Source: Panorpa germanica (taxonomy: Eukaryota; Arthropoda; Insecta; Mecoptera; Panorpidae). From it: DNA of 64,000 bases. The stretch's first letter is position 1. Each line of letters begins with the position of its first letter. The stretch covers positions 25,411,034 to 25,475,033 of the forward strand of contig OY783205.1 in the NCBI GenBank assembly GCA_963678705.1, written 5' to 3'. The position numbers were made by a program, and so were the translations under genes. Positions 46,675 through 58,260 of the stretch are shown here, piece by piece. The notes under the pieces are model-generated. The model saw only the letters and a program-made list of their open reading frames with translations. It had not been told where the DNA came from and ran no database searches.

Positions 46675-48640
46675 ACGACAAGGCGTATGCAGTGACAGCT
46701 ACGATTTTTAGTGGAATCTGTAAGGTTTAGTTAGACAAATGTGTTGTCGTTGACATTGCACAACGATTTGTATAACCGATCTCATTTCTTGTCACAGTGC
46801 ATCTAGTTTGCTACTTACTGTACTAACAGGTGCTATAGTAAAGCGAAAGGTGCACAGAAATTGCGCGATTTGCCGTTATTTCCATACAAATCCCCTCCTA
46901 CAATACATATGTGTAATAATTTCGTTTCTTTAACGTTATAAATAAACACACAAAAAGTAATATGAACAAAACAACAAATTAAAAGAAATAAACTCTTCTG
47001 ATTTGTCCTTATAAATCATCGATGATGACACTTACACAAGTGAATCATTAAAACCGTATAATTAAATTAAATTAATAATAAAAAAAAGTGAAATATCTTG
47101 ACTGACACTTCTCGCCATGTTATATCTGCCATTTGACATTTTGAATAAAATGGAACCTTGTGTAACAACAAAAGATGGTTGCCAATTGACGATTGTCATA
47201 TACAAAGGCTGAATAATACGTAGCTGCTTACAATTATTAATTAAAATTAATTTGTTTTTAATCAAGAAATATTTTAGTTATAATTATTTTGTAATATTTT
47301 TTATAAAAAATACAAAAAAAAACGTAGCTTAAGAAAGTTGATGCAACCGTTTTAAAATACTCTTCTAAAAGTCATATTGGTGATAAATTATGTGTTAATA
47401 TGACTTTAATGTCCCGTAATGGTATACTTGTTGGACAAACGATGGTTATGCAACAATGTGTCATAGCCAACAATACCCTGCTGACTAAACTACAGTTATT
47501 GTCATCTTATAACAATATTTATTTTGAAAATAAGCTTGGAAACCATATCTTATGCCGGTTTCACACCAAATAGACAGTTTCAGTTTTATGCAACGTTGCA
47601 ATGTGGTGCTGCACTTTTTTTGCAACAATTGTGTGTTTCGGCAACAGACTATTCGTATTGAACAGACCCATAATACCGGTTTCACACCAGATAGACAGTT
47701 GCATAAAACTGCAACAAAAACTGGTTTTTATTAAAAGTTGCATCAGTGTTTACACCAACTAGACCGTTTTTACAACTTTTTTGTCATTTATTGCAGTTGT
47801 TTGCAACACAACAGAGTCCCATCTCGAGTCGGTATATATACGTAACTATTCACCTGACAGGTTTACCGGAGTAGATTACCTGTATAGGCAAACCGGTTGA
47901 ACTATATTTAACTTAAATCCGAATGATATTATATTTATAATGAGAAACGATTAATCGATGCATCGGCGAAACTGGTGTAAAAAGTGCAAAGAAGATTCTG
48001 GATGACCTTTATCTAATAGAATTACTTACAGAAGAGTGACATAATATTTCACACGGTCTAAAATGAAGAGATAAATAATGTACAAGGTTATGCTAAATAT
48101 ATCTCCATGAATAGAAGCCATAGAAACATTTAACAAAACTGTTTGTTTAAAACTAATTAGAAATAATAATTAATAATGTCTTCATAATATTTTTAAGTTA
48201 AAAAAAATTATTTCAATAGCTTTTTTGTTGATTATGCGTTTAATGTAAGACGGAGAAAGTTAAAGCTTTTCTGTTATGGGCCTTTTACATGATCAGATCT
48301 GTTTCAGATAATAAAATTATGGCACGCAGCCATTCCTTCCCCTGTTCAGTATAGTCTGCTATAAAGAAGCTTGACTTTATGATTTATGGGTTCGTGATGA
48401 ACCTGGCATCGTAAAGCCTCATCGAGTGGAGGAAAAATTAATCTAATTGACACACTTATCTGTTTCAGATTCAGACGAATTGTTCGAGTATAGTATGCAT
48501 AAACACTGAAATAGAACGGTGACAAAGATCTCATCTGATCAACTCTTAAAACTTGTAGGGTAATAAAATATCTGATTTGTAAGAAAAGTCTGCTTTTGTG
48601 TACAAGACAGTCTTCATCCATATGTGTAAGCGCTATTCAC
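46675..48640. other. Intergenic DNA
   Basis: No gene recognised. About 47547-47790 holds three diverged units beginning CGGTTTCACACCARATAGAC or a related GTGTTTACACCAACTAGACC, probably a fragmentary MITE. Confidence 0.4.
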
Positions 48641-49356
48641 TTAAGGGGTTATATACAGTAATTAGTCTCAAAAAAGCGATTTTTCAAAAAAAATTTCTGA
48701 GAAGACTGTTAATTGTATTAATGTAAAAATTTGTACACATGTTATGGTAGTTTTTAACTGTATTTAAACATTTTTATATTTGCAAAAATAATAATTTGGA
48801 AGCTGCTATAGCTGTTCTCTAGGAACTCCTCTCAAAAAAGGCATCTTGCGGTGACCACTATAGCTCTAAACTGGATCTTCTAAAATAAAAAAAACTAAAC
48901 GGATTTCGTTAAAGTAATGTATAATCTAATATTTAGTCAAAGGATTAGCCAACATATTTGTTTTTGACAAAATGGCGGCTTCTCAAAAAATAAATTCGAT
49001 TTTTGACAAAATTTTTAGCCTTAAATTGTTTATAAAAGAAAAAATAATTATCGGTGAGATAAAACCTTCGATTAATTTCTAAAAAATATACTTAAGAAGC
49101 TTTTGTTAAAATTTGACAATGATCGGTTCAGCAGTTCCCAAGTAATCTTGGTCACCGTTTTTGAAAACACCATTTTGAGGAAGACGCTTTTACATACATA
49201 CATAGAGTCCAATTTTTTTTTTCAACTTGCATAACTTTAAAAATGATCACCGGATATACTTAAAATTTTCTGACTGTGTACTTAAATATATGTAAATTAC
49301 GAAAATACAATAAAAAAAAAATTTCATGAAAATATTAACTGTATATTACTCCTTAA
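48641..49356. mobile_element. 716-bp TTAA-ended element
   Basis: Left end TTAAGGGGTTATATACAGTA and right end, read inverted, TTAAGGAGTAATATACAGTT: terminal inverted repeats of about 20 bp beginning at TTAA, the target used by piggyBac-type transposases. There is no transposase frame. It is a different family from the pair at 49999 and 58902. Confidence 0.75.
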
Positions 49357-49664
49357 GGACGTATAGTTGCAAACGGTCAATTGCCGGAAATTTGAAGGGT
49401 AGTAAAATGAACCTAAAATGAATCTGATCTAAAAGGACCTTGAAAATATTCACCACAGCATATTACATTATATATTTCCAAATACTACAGTTGAAAATAC
49501 GGCCTTATATAAAAAATAATCAAATATCGAGTATATTTACAATTGTAATATGCAGTGGATATATAATCAATAGCATTAGCACCTCCTAAATTTGTTTAAT
49601 AGATATAGTATATAAAATATATATCATGTACCGCAAGGTGTCCGTTAGATAACACTAAACGACG

Positions 49665-49696
<32 letters not shown>
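49665..49696. repeat. (CGTTTT)n hexamer run
   Basis: Five or so tandem CGTTTT units, also seen as three units near 21534. Confidence 0.8.
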
Positions 49697-50432
49697 GTGG
49701 TAAATACTATTGTCAATAAACATTATGCGAAATTTTCGTAACCTTAAAATTAAATTAACGTTCACTTTCTTTTTACGTGTTCAGGTAATATTCATTAATT
49801 ATAATTCGTGTGGTATGTGTGGCAGTGGCACGTGTTACTTAAGAATGATGCTTAAGACTGAATAACTTACTGGTTCACTTGGTATAAGCGTGAATTTCCA
49901 TAGAGAAGAAAAACTAAATTGTATCTAATAACAATAATTTGATCTTCATTTTTCTTGTTTAGAATTCTAATTTTAGATTAAACGTAACGGTACAACAGTT
50001 AAGGAGGTACAGGACGTGCCGTCAATGCAAAAATTTCATCTCTCCGTAATACGAAATGCAAAATACGAAGTACATGAAGGACGAGCAAATATTGGGACTG
50101 TATCTTTGAAAATGAATTTTTCAATTCTCTATTAAACTGCTATTTGCTAGTTAAAATGATTTTTGTATGCATAAAATAGTTAAATAAATAAAAAATTACC
50201 TATTATTAATATCAAATTTATATTAATTCAATTTAAATTCAAATTAAATATTTTGAAAAAGGAATAATAAATTTGGCAACGCTGTAAATTTACGTGCGTT
50301 GACGCATGCGAGATTTGGTTCTTTGACAAATAAATTGTTATATTTTATAAAATATTTATTCCGATTTTGAATTTCCCGCTCAAATTGGGATTTGCAACGT
50401 TGCTGGCTTATAACCCACACTTACTGTTTCTT

Positions 50433-50437
50433 ACTGG
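50433..50437. repeat. BEL/Pao target-site duplication, left
   Basis: ACTGG, repeated at 57163-57167. The uninterrupted sister element shows ACTGG once at the same place (about 59331-59335). Confidence 0.93.
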
Positions 50438-50766
50438 TGTACGAAATAAAACCATGCGAGTATTTGTAGATTGAATAATTATTCAATTGTTTAATGATAA
50501 AATAATTTTACACTTTTTAATATAAATTTAACCACAAATTCTTGTAATATAAAATGGTTGCGAAACATGCTACGACAGTGCAAAAGCCAAAACACGAGTG
50601 ACTCGAATGCCATACGGCTGTAGCGTGCACAGCAGTCGTCGTTGTGTTGCCCAACACGTCGCTGTGTTGCCCTGAGTAAGATTTCTACCAGAGACAACAA
50701 TACAATATTAAACTAGAATGTCAACAGAGACACATTTTATGTTCTGTGCTAATTTTGTACTGAACA
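50438..50766 (-). repeat. 3' LTR of the BEL/Pao element
   Basis: 329 bp, TGTACGAAAT...TACTGAACA on the plus strand (TG...CA ends). No difference from the other LTR was found when read against it. The 69-aa frame inside each LTR is not considered a gene. Confidence 0.95.
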
Positions 50767-50997
50767 TAAATTACCAGCCAGCAGAACGTAGCTGATCCCA
50801 CAACCAACTTAAAATATATATAAAAATACATTAATACATAGAGCTACATAAATTTACAAACTTCTTAAATCTATGATAGTCTACATAATTGTATGAGAAT
50901 AATATAAAATAAAACAAAATAACAATTATTCTAAAGATAACAGAAAACGTAATTAACATTTTAGCATACATTATCAATTGCATAATGTACACAACAA
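50767..50997 (-). other. BEL/Pao 3' untranslated stretch
   Basis: 231 nt between the stop codon and the 3' LTR, AT-rich, with no clear purine-rich priming tract. Confidence 0.6.
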
Positions 50998-53900
50998 TCA
51001 ATTCAGTGGTAATCTACACAATTTTGTGATGGGTCTGTTGTAGATCTTATCACCAATTTTTATTTCCGCCACTCTCACCTTTCCATCTTTACCAAAAAAG
51101 ACCTTTGTGATTCTGGCCATTGGCCACTTTAATGGGGGTGAGTTTAGATTCTTTACAATAACTAAATCACCTTCTTTCAGGTTCTCATTAGCATATTTCC
51201 ACTTGGGACGGCTCTGAAGCTGTGTGAGATAATCCTTAGACCAAGCTTGCCAAAAGTCTTGTTTTAGTTTTTTAACAATATTCCAAAACTTAAGACGATT
51301 GACTGGTACCTCTGTTAAATTAACTTCAGGGTATTCAATCAGAGCAGTGCCAATTAGAAAATGTGCTGGAGTCAAATACTTATATTCATTTGGGCTTAGT
51401 GGAAGCAGTGGTCTTGAGTTTAGCACACCTTCAATCTGTATGACAACTGAATTTAATTCTTCATAAGTTAAGGCCAAATTACCAACTACTCTCTTAAGGT
51501 GGTGCTTCACACTTTTGACCCCTGCTTCCCATATACCACCAAATTCAGGAGCATAACTGGGTATAAACATAAATTTTATATATAGATTATTACAAAAACT
51601 TATAACATTATTTCTATGAGACTTATTAGTCTGTAAATTATACAACTCTTTTAATTCATTAGCAGCACCCTTGAATGTTTTAGCATTGTCACAATAAATT
51701 TTAGTAGGCATGCCTCGTCTAGAAATAAAACGATTGAGACATGCCAAGAATGTTTCAGTTCTTAAATCAGAAACCACTTCCATGTGTATGGCCTTTGTAG
51801 AAAAGCAAACAAACAATGAAATGTAACCTTTTGTAATCAATGGTTTACGTATGCGAGCTATCTTTATGTTAAAAGGTCCACAAAAATCTACACCTACATG
51901 CTGAAATGGTCTTGTAGCTGTAACTCTGTCAGCTGGCAAAGAACCCATCAATTGTTTAGCAGATTCAGCCTTCAATCGTGAACATATAACACATTTGTAT
52001 AGTACCTTTTTGACCTCCCGTATGCCATTGATAATCCAGAACTTTTGAGACAAGGAGCTGAGTACTAATCTAGCACCAGCATGGAGCAAACGTAAGTGCT
52101 CATTTTTGATTATGATAGAAGTGATATTGTTGTCCTTTGGCAGTATGACTGGGTGCATTTTATCTTTTGCAATGCCTGCATTTTGCAATCTGCCACCAAC
52201 ACGAATTAAACCAGTGCTGTCTATGAAAGGGTGGAGATTACCTATACCGGTCTTGATAATGATACCACCTAAGAGACATTTTATTTCTTTAAAAAATATT
52301 TGCCTTTGAACTGAGCGAATGATAATTAATAAAGAATTATGAAGTTCTTGTGGAGATAAATGTCCACAAATATTATTTTTAGAAATAGTAAGATAAGAAC
52401 AAATTGAACTGTGTACTGCCTTTTTACAATTATTAAAGAATCTATACACATAAGCTAATACACGCTGTAGCTTATTGATATTGGAGAATTTTTTAAACAA
52501 GTCTAGCATTAACGGTGCTTGTTCGACTTCAATGTTACAAACATTACAGTTTTTATCTTCATCGTCTGATAGAAGTACTGTATTTAAATCAAAATAATGA
52601 TCATGTTTAAAATGAGAATTGGATAGATACTGGGGACCGTTCCACCAAAGATTTTGATTTTTTAAGTGTTGTGGTTCTATACCACGAGAAATTATATCAG
52701 CTGGGTTATCAGCTGATTTTACATAGTACCAAGAGAATTTATCTGTGAGCTCTGTTATTTTCTTTACTCTGTTATTAACATAGATATTGGTTTTTAATTT
52801 GTCCGCTTGAATCCAAGCAAGGACTATTTTGGAATCACAATAAAGGAAAAGTCTATGTTCCAATCTAGTTTTGAGTAAATTACTAACTCTAACCGCAAGT
52901 TGTGCCAACAAAACTGCACTATTTAGCTCTAGTTGGGGTATTGTAAGTACCTTACCTAGTGGAGCCACACGAGACTTGGCACAAATTAATTTTGTTTTTA
53001 CGTTGTCATTTGCTGTAACGGTTCTTAAATATAGGCAGCACCCGTACGCCTTCATAGATGCGTCTGCATAGCCTATTAATTCTGCAGTGACAAAATTTTC
53101 CTCCTTTATAAGTCGATCTATTGAAATGCTGTCTGCTATCTTTAGACCATTAAGGAACTTTTCCCACATCTGTAATTGTTTGTCAGGCAGCGGTGCGTCC
53201 CAATCTATTTTCAAAAACCAAAGCTCTTGCATGATTAACTTGGCAACTACAATTATAGGGCCAATCAATCCTAACGGGTCAAATAAAGTCCCAATAAAAC
53301 TAAGCACTTTTCTTTTAGTATTCAAATTGTTACTATTCGTGTTAGGACATTTAAAAGTAAATGTATCCAAAATAACATTGTATTTTAGACCTAATGTTTT
53401 AATAATGGCTGATTTATTCAAATCTAATTCATTGATATATTTTTTATCACTAGAGATGTCGTCGAGCACTGGGGGATGATTGGAAGACCATTTGTGTAAT
53501 TTAAAATTACCTAATTGTAACAAACCAATTAATTGAGACTTTAATTCAGATAACTCTTCCACGTCATCGCACCCAACTATGACATCATCAACATACGTAT
53601 TATGGCACATTGCTCTCGCTGCGAGAGGATATTTATGTTTGTAGCGATGGGCAAGTTCTATGAGACATCGTGTGGCCAAAAAGGTAGAAGATTTGAGTCC
53701 ATATGTTACAGTTTTTAATTGCAAACAACTGATGGGCTTACCTGGATCATCTCTCCATAAGATATTTTGTAAGACATTGTAAGTGTCATTTGTGAGAATA
53801 CAGCGGAACATTTTTTCTATGTCACAGACAATTGTGTACACATAAGTTCTAAACAGTAGGAGAATATCGAAGAGCTCGCCTTGAACCACAGGACCATTCA

Positions 53901-56178
53901 GCATAACATCGTTGAGAGAAATCTTATTTTTAGAACGCATGCTTCCATCAAAGACCACACGCAATTTAGTAGTTTTGCTATCATCATTTGTAACTGCATG
54001 ATGTGCTAAAAAATAATTAGGAGTATTATAAACATCATAAGAATTTATGTCTATTTCCCTGGCATGTCCCATCTCTATATACTGATCAATGAATTTTTTA
54101 TACACCTTCAATAGTGAAGGATTTCGTTTAAATCTGTTTTCTAACACACAGAATCTTTGCAGGGCGACTGAGAAAGAATCCCCCAATTCCAGTTCATTTA
54201 CTGGGCTGACTAATGGCAAATCTACAGTAAAAGTATTATTTTCAAGTAGTACTGAATTTTTAAAAATATGTTCAGCCTTTAAATATTCCTCAGTAAACTT
54301 GTCTGTCTTTTCTGGGACCTTCTCAGTCATCCAAAATTGCCCCATAACATTCTCAAGGGTTGTATGGTCAGAAATGGCAAAATTAGATACTATAATATTA
54401 CTTGAATAATTATTTTGATTTTGAAACATTTTTGGCTCATTAATAACATTATAATTAAATTGATTATGCAGTTTACCTGCAACTACATATCCAAATGTAG
54501 TGTTCTGTAAAACTGAGCCATTATTTAATTTAATACAGCCACCTAATAGAATGGCAAAATATACATCCGCACCCAATAGCAATGATATTTTTGAGGGTAC
54601 ATTATACTGCTCATCAGCTAGCTTAATATTTTTGGGAAAAATAACTTTGGATGTGTCAATAAAAATTTGAGGCAAATGCGTAGTGATAGATTCAACTACA
54701 TGACAATTCACTTTGTGATTAATATTTCTGTTGTAATTAGACTGTATGTTTATAATTGCTGAGTGATATAATTTTGTGGCTTTATTGCCTATACCAATTA
54801 TTTTACTAGGATGAGTGTTTGTGCGTAAACGCAATTCTTTTAAGAGTTCAGCAGTCACTAATGATGCTTGACTACCGCTATCGAGCAATGCACGAACTAG
54901 AAACTCGCGACCAAAATTGTCAACAATTTTTACCTTCATAGTAGGCAGCAATATGGTACCCCCCAAGCTATCATTGCTACAGCACATTACAACTGGAGAT
55001 TCAGTTGTCTTGCCAGCCAGCGAACCAGCATCTGTTTTATCACATAACAATTTGCTATGCATGCCTTTACATTTATGACATTTATAATTATTCTCAAGGG
55101 AGCACCTGCCACTATGGGCTTTTAAACATAGCGAACATAATTTATGTTCTTGAACAAATGAATTACGCGACTCTAAAGGAGCCATTTTAAATTTTGGACA
55201 TCTAAAAATGGGATGGTCCATATTACAATATCTACATGCTAAATTGTAGCGAGTAGTGACATTGGAAACTCTCGAGTACGAATACTCTTTATAATTTTTG
55301 TCATTTGACATACTTTTATATGGTGAGCTATCCTCAAGTGCAATCGCACGTTTTTCTAAAAATGATATAAATTCTGCCATAGTAGGCAGTTTGTCTACAT
55401 TTCTTTCCATATGGAAATTGCGACTAGTTAATAAATCTAGCTTTCTACATAATATTGAGATTAGAATCATATCCCATTTGTCTACAGGCTCATCAAGATT
55501 TTTTAACGCTTGTAATTGCTGTTTTACTTGACATAAAAAAGCCCTTATAGCCATTGCAGTACCCTTCTGCATGTTTGGAATATCAAGTAATATATTTATA
55601 TGATTAGTAATTAATCGCGCCTTATTATCATACCGCGCTAACAATAAATCAAGAGCCTCTTTATATGAGCTGTTCACAAGCGGCAAATTTATAATTATTG
55701 AGAGAGCCTCGTCAAGGAGATACTTTCTTAAATAAAAAAGTCTCTGTACATCGGACAGTGATGCATTATTGTGAACAACTGCTTGGAAGAGCTCATAAAA
55801 GGGCCTAAACCTGGTTATATCCTTGCCATCGAAGGTTGGAATTTCCACCGCTGGAAGCTTGGATGCCACTAAGCTAGGACAAGTAGGCCTATTAACTTCT
55901 TTTAACTTGGTGATGCTGGCATTTAACTTAGCTAAAATATTAAAGTATTTTTCTTCTACATCCTCGATGTCTTCATCATCCTGTTCATCAATTTCTAAAA
56001 TACTGGATTGCGTGAGCTCGTACGTGTGATAGGTAGCCATCAACTTTTCTTTCTTCGCCTCCAGCAGCTCTACCGTACCGGATTCGAGGGCCCTTGCGTC
56101 GCTGACATAATTGTCCATTCTTGAAATCGAACCTTTTGCAGTCGTCCGCGCCGTTTTAAGCCTCTTCAACCCCTCCAT
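50998..56178 (-). CDS. gag-pol: BEL/Pao gag-pol polyprotein, intact
   Basis: 1726 aa without stop or frameshift. Gag: about 1-310 (PVEIPTFDGKDITRFRPFYE region). Three CCHC zinc knuckles: Cys315-Cys318-His322-Cys327, Cys348-Cys351-His355-Cys359 and Cys367-Cys370-His374-Cys379. Aspartic protease: DSGS at 433-436. Reverse transcriptase: about 700-900, catalytic Asp786 and YVDD 862-865. RNase H: about 1030-1170 with Asp1039, Glu1084, Asp1115. Integrase: zinc motif His1361/His1366/Cys1396/Cys1399, then the DDE triad Asp1431, Asp1497, Glu1551; a C-terminal domain follows to 1726. Gag and pol share one frame, so no frameshifting is needed. Function: reverse transcription and integration of the element in cytoplasmic particles and nucleus. 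The preserved frame and matching LTRs imply recent activity. Confidence 0.97.
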   Translation of the reverse strand: MEGLKRLKTARTTAKGSISRMDNYVSDARALESGTVELLEAKKEKLMATYHTYELTQSSILEIDEQDDEDIEDVEEKYFNILAKLNASITKLKEVNRPTCPSLVASKLPAVEIPTFDGKDITRFRPFYELFQAVVHNNASLSDVQRLFYLRKYLLDEALSIIINLPLVNSSYKEALDLLLARYDNKARLITNHINILLDIPNMQKGTAMAIRAFLCQVKQQLQALKNLDEPVDKWDMILISILCRKLDLLTSRNFHMERNVDKLPTMAEFISFLEKRAIALEDSSPYKSMSNDKNYKEYSYSRVSNVTTRYNLACRYCNMDHPIFRCPKFKMAPLESRNSFVQEHKLCSLCLKAHSGRCSLENNYKCHKCKGMHSKLLCDKTDAGSLAGKTTESPVVMCCSNDSLGGTILLPTMKVKIVDNFGREFLVRALLDSGSQASLVTAELLKELRLRTNTHPSKIIGIGNKATKLYHSAIINIQSNYNRNINHKVNCHVVESITTHLPQIFIDTSKVIFPKNIKLADEQYNVPSKISLLLGADVYFAILLGGCIKLNNGSVLQNTTFGYVVAGKLHNQFNYNVINEPKMFQNQNNYSSNIIVSNFAISDHTTLENVMGQFWMTEKVPEKTDKFTEEYLKAEHIFKNSVLLENNTFTVDLPLVSPVNELELGDSFSVALQRFCVLENRFKRNPSLLKVYKKFIDQYIEMGHAREIDINSYDVYNTPNYFLAHHAVTNDDSKTTKLRVVFDGSMRSKNKISLNDVMLNGPVVQGELFDILLLFRTYVYTIVCDIEKMFRCILTNDTYNVLQNILWRDDPGKPISCLQLKTVTYGLKSSTFLATRCLIELAHRYKHKYPLAARAMCHNTYVDDVIVGCDDVEELSELKSQLIGLLQLGNFKLHKWSSNHPPVLDDISSDKKYINELDLNKSAIIKTLGLKYNVILDTFTFKCPNTNSNNLNTKRKVLSFIGTLFDPLGLIGPIIVVAKLIMQELWFLKIDWDAPLPDKQLQMWEKFLNGLKIADSISIDRLIKEENFVTAELIGYADASMKAYGCCLYLRTVTANDNVKTKLICAKSRVAPLGKVLTIPQLELNSAVLLAQLAVRVSNLLKTRLEHRLFLYCDSKIVLAWIQADKLKTNIYVNNRVKKITELTDKFSWYYVKSADNPADIISRGIEPQHLKNQNLWWNGPQYLSNSHFKHDHYFDLNTVLLSDDEDKNCNVCNIEVEQAPLMLDLFKKFSNINKLQRVLAYVYRFFNNCKKAVHSSICSYLTISKNNICGHLSPQELHNSLLIIIRSVQRQIFFKEIKCLLGGIIIKTGIGNLHPFIDSTGLIRVGGRLQNAGIAKDKMHPVILPKDNNITSIIIKNEHLRLLHAGARLVLSSLSQKFWIINGIREVKKVLYKCVICSRLKAESAKQLMGSLPADRVTATRPFQHVGVDFCGPFNIKIARIRKPLITKGYISLFVCFSTKAIHMEVVSDLRTETFLACLNRFISRRGMPTKIYCDNAKTFKGAANELKELYNLQTNKSHRNNVISFCNNLYIKFMFIPSYAPEFGGIWEAGVKSVKHHLKRVVGNLALTYEELNSVVIQIEGVLNSRPLLPLSPNEYKYLTPAHFLIGTALIEYPEVNLTEVPVNRLKFWNIVKKLKQDFWQAWSKDYLTQLQSRPKWKYANENLKEGDLVIVKNLNSPPLKWPMARITKVFFGKDGKVRVAEIKIGDKIYNRPITKLCRLPLN

Positions 56179-56833
56179 CTTGCTTAGATGATAAACTCGT
56201 ACTTGTATGTTAGATGAAACGTGGATGAGAAAACTAATCCAGCTTAATCCAGGAATTTAGCAATTTTTTAATAAATCGGTACTTGTAGATAATGATAATA
56301 GAATTGTACCTTGATGAGTAAAAAGGTATTTTACTCTCTTCTAGGTTCCTTGCACCCCTTTCCGTATAATAAATTTCTTGAACAATTTTTCTTGAAATGT
56401 GAACATGTAGTATCCAAAATATATGTGAATCCGCTTAAATCAAGCGTTACATTACCCAATCGATGTCAATTGATGACTTGCCAGGCCGCCATAGGGTAAA
56501 TGTAAAGAAATAGCTTGCACATGTGCCGATTACTACACAGATGTAACCTCAAAACACCACGAATTCACACGCGGTTAATAATGGTTTGTAAGACCAAATT
56601 TGTTTTAATTCTCGAAGCAGCTTCGCATTTACGAATTAAAACCTTCTTGAAATGTAATTGTAAAATCCAAATCCTCCGTGAATCCGCCAAAATAGAGCGT
56701 CCCAATTACCCATTCAATGGCAATCACCAAGGGGCAAATGTAAAAAAAAAACGCCAAAAACTCAATGAAAAACACACGCGGTTAATAAACTCGAAGGATC
56801 GGCTTTGTAAGGCATCGAAGGACCAGCTTCGCA
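56179..56833 (-). other. BEL/Pao leader with primer-binding site and internal duplication
   Basis: 655 nt between 5' LTR and ATG. Close to the LTR, on the minus strand, TGGTCCTTCGATGCC (plus 56812-56826) begins with TGG about 7 nt inside and is the likely tRNA primer-binding site. The leader holds two diverged direct units: TTCTTGAAATGT (about 56389 and 56644), CACACGCGGTTAATAA (56566 and 56773) and CAGCTTCGCAT-TACGAA-TAAAACC (about 56619 and 56825). The outer copy of the last block lies across the LTR edge. Confidence 0.7.
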
Positions 56834-57162
56834 TGTACGAAATAAAACCATGCGAGTATTTGTAGATTGAATAATTATTCAATTGTTTAATGATAAAATA
56901 ATTTTACACTTTTTAATATAAATTTAACCACAAATTCTTGTAATATAAAATGGTTGCGAAACATGCTACGACAGTGCAAAAGCCAAAACACGAGTGACTC
57001 GAATGCCATACGGCTGTAGCGTGCACAGCAGTCGTCGTTGTGTTGCCCAACACGTCGCTGTGTTGCCCTGAGTAAGATTTCTACCAGAGACAACAATACA
57101 ATATTAAACTAGAATGTCAACAGAGACACATTTTATGTTCTGTGCTAATTTTGTACTGAACA
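56834..57162 (-). repeat. 5' LTR of the BEL/Pao element
   Basis: 329 bp, direct repeat of 50438-50766. It should contain the promoter of the minus-strand gag-pol transcript. It is followed by the second ACTGG duplication. Confidence 0.95.
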
Positions 57163-57868
57163 ACTGGTTTCAATTAAATATTTTCGTATATAGGTATCCT
57201 TTTGATAATTTTCTTTTTGCAATAGTTACAGAAAAGATTCTTTTATATACACCTAGTTTTTGAAAGCCGTGTCACATTTTTTAATAGTTAAAAGTTATAT
57301 TAGGTGGTGAAATTGAGCTAAAAATTATAATTTGTATGGAAAATGACTATTTTTAATCATGTATAAAAAGAAAACTAGGAATCCTAGATCTCTAAAATTT
57401 TGAGACAGCATGTATTTTTATTATTTGTATTGACCCTAGAATTTCACAAAGTTTTCATCATTTACGTTAACGTCCTATACCTCCTTAATACTTCATAAAT
57501 GTATATAACAATAATAAATCATCTAGTAAAATAAAAAAAAAACATTTTAAATAATTTTTAAATATTGGTTATTACTAATTAACAAATAATTTGTATACTT
57601 CTTAATAAAATCAAGGATTTGAACGCAACCAAGGTGGCCAACGTATAATTAACAAACGTAGTTGATTTTTTAATAAATAGTTAAATTTATTGAACAATTA
57701 AAGAAGCGACGCCCGAAGCGACGGGACGACCCTGACGATGCTGTATCTGATAATTATTATAACTTTAAATAAATAATAAATATTTTATTTATTAAGGTGT
57801 ATACTGTATTTGCATGAATATTTAACTTTAATCGCTTAGCAATATTTTATGCGATGAACTATTATATA

Positions 57869-58260
57869 CAGAGGAGGATTTAGGGGGTGCCAAGCCCGGG
57901 GCCTCGCACCCTCGCGAAACAAGTAGAAAAATGCTTAACCATGTATGTATTTGAATCTCGCTCTTTAGAAATCACTGGAATCTCTGCGTATATCTTTTAA
58001 GGCATTCATATGCCTTAATTTTTCATCATTAATATTTGTCGGATTTGTGCTTGTTAACTTTTATAAAATTTTGCAATATAAAATTTAAAACTCTCCATTT
58101 ATTTATTTATAACTTTTACATTTCTCGATAATCATCATGAAAAATACTTACTTTCAATTTCATAAATTACACAAAGAACAAGGGTTTCGCAAAGTTCTGC
58201 TGCCCGGAGCCTCGTAAAGATTTGCCGCCCGAGACCTCGCAATGGCTAAGGCCGCCCCTG
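57869..58260. mobile_element. hAT-type MITE with 8-bp duplication
   Basis: 392 bp. Left end CAGAGGAGGATTTAGGGGG, right end read inverted CAGGGGCGGCCTTAGCC. Both sides carry the perfect 8-bp direct repeat ATTATATA (57861-57868, 58261-58268). The interior is non-coding, with GC-rich subterminal parts (CCCGGGGCCTCGC; CCCGAGACCTCGC). Confidence 0.88.

Larger units (their letters stand above)
50438..57162 (-). mobile_element. Full-length BEL/Pao LTR retrotransposon
   Basis: 6725 bp: two 329-bp LTRs, a 655-nt leader, one intact gag-pol frame and a 231-nt tail, bounded by the 5-bp duplication ACTGG. Length, 5-bp duplication, protease-RT-RNase H-integrase order and the YVDD motif fit BEL/Pao. No envelope-like frame is present. 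Every part needed for retrotransposition appears intact, though no polypurine tract is obvious before the 3' LTR. Confidence 0.95.
49999..57488. mobile_element. TTAA-ended element copy 1, interrupted by BEL/Pao
   Basis: Left part 49999-50437 begins TTAAGGAGGTACAGGACGT; right part 57168-57488 ends ACGTCCTATACCTCCTTAA, its inverted repeat. Removing the 6725-bp retrotransposon and one copy of its 5-bp duplication gives 760 bp, collinear with the 759-bp intact copy at 58902-59660. It is non-coding. The TTAA termini suggest a piggyBac-type origin. Confidence 0.92.

Noticed and set aside
50491..50700. 69-aa minus-strand frame, identical at 56887-57096
   Set aside because: It lies wholly inside the two LTRs and is identical because the LTRs are; there is no sign of a protein.
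52106..56029. Several plus-strand frames of 60-130 codons
   Set aside because: They are antisense to the intact BEL/Pao gag-pol frame.
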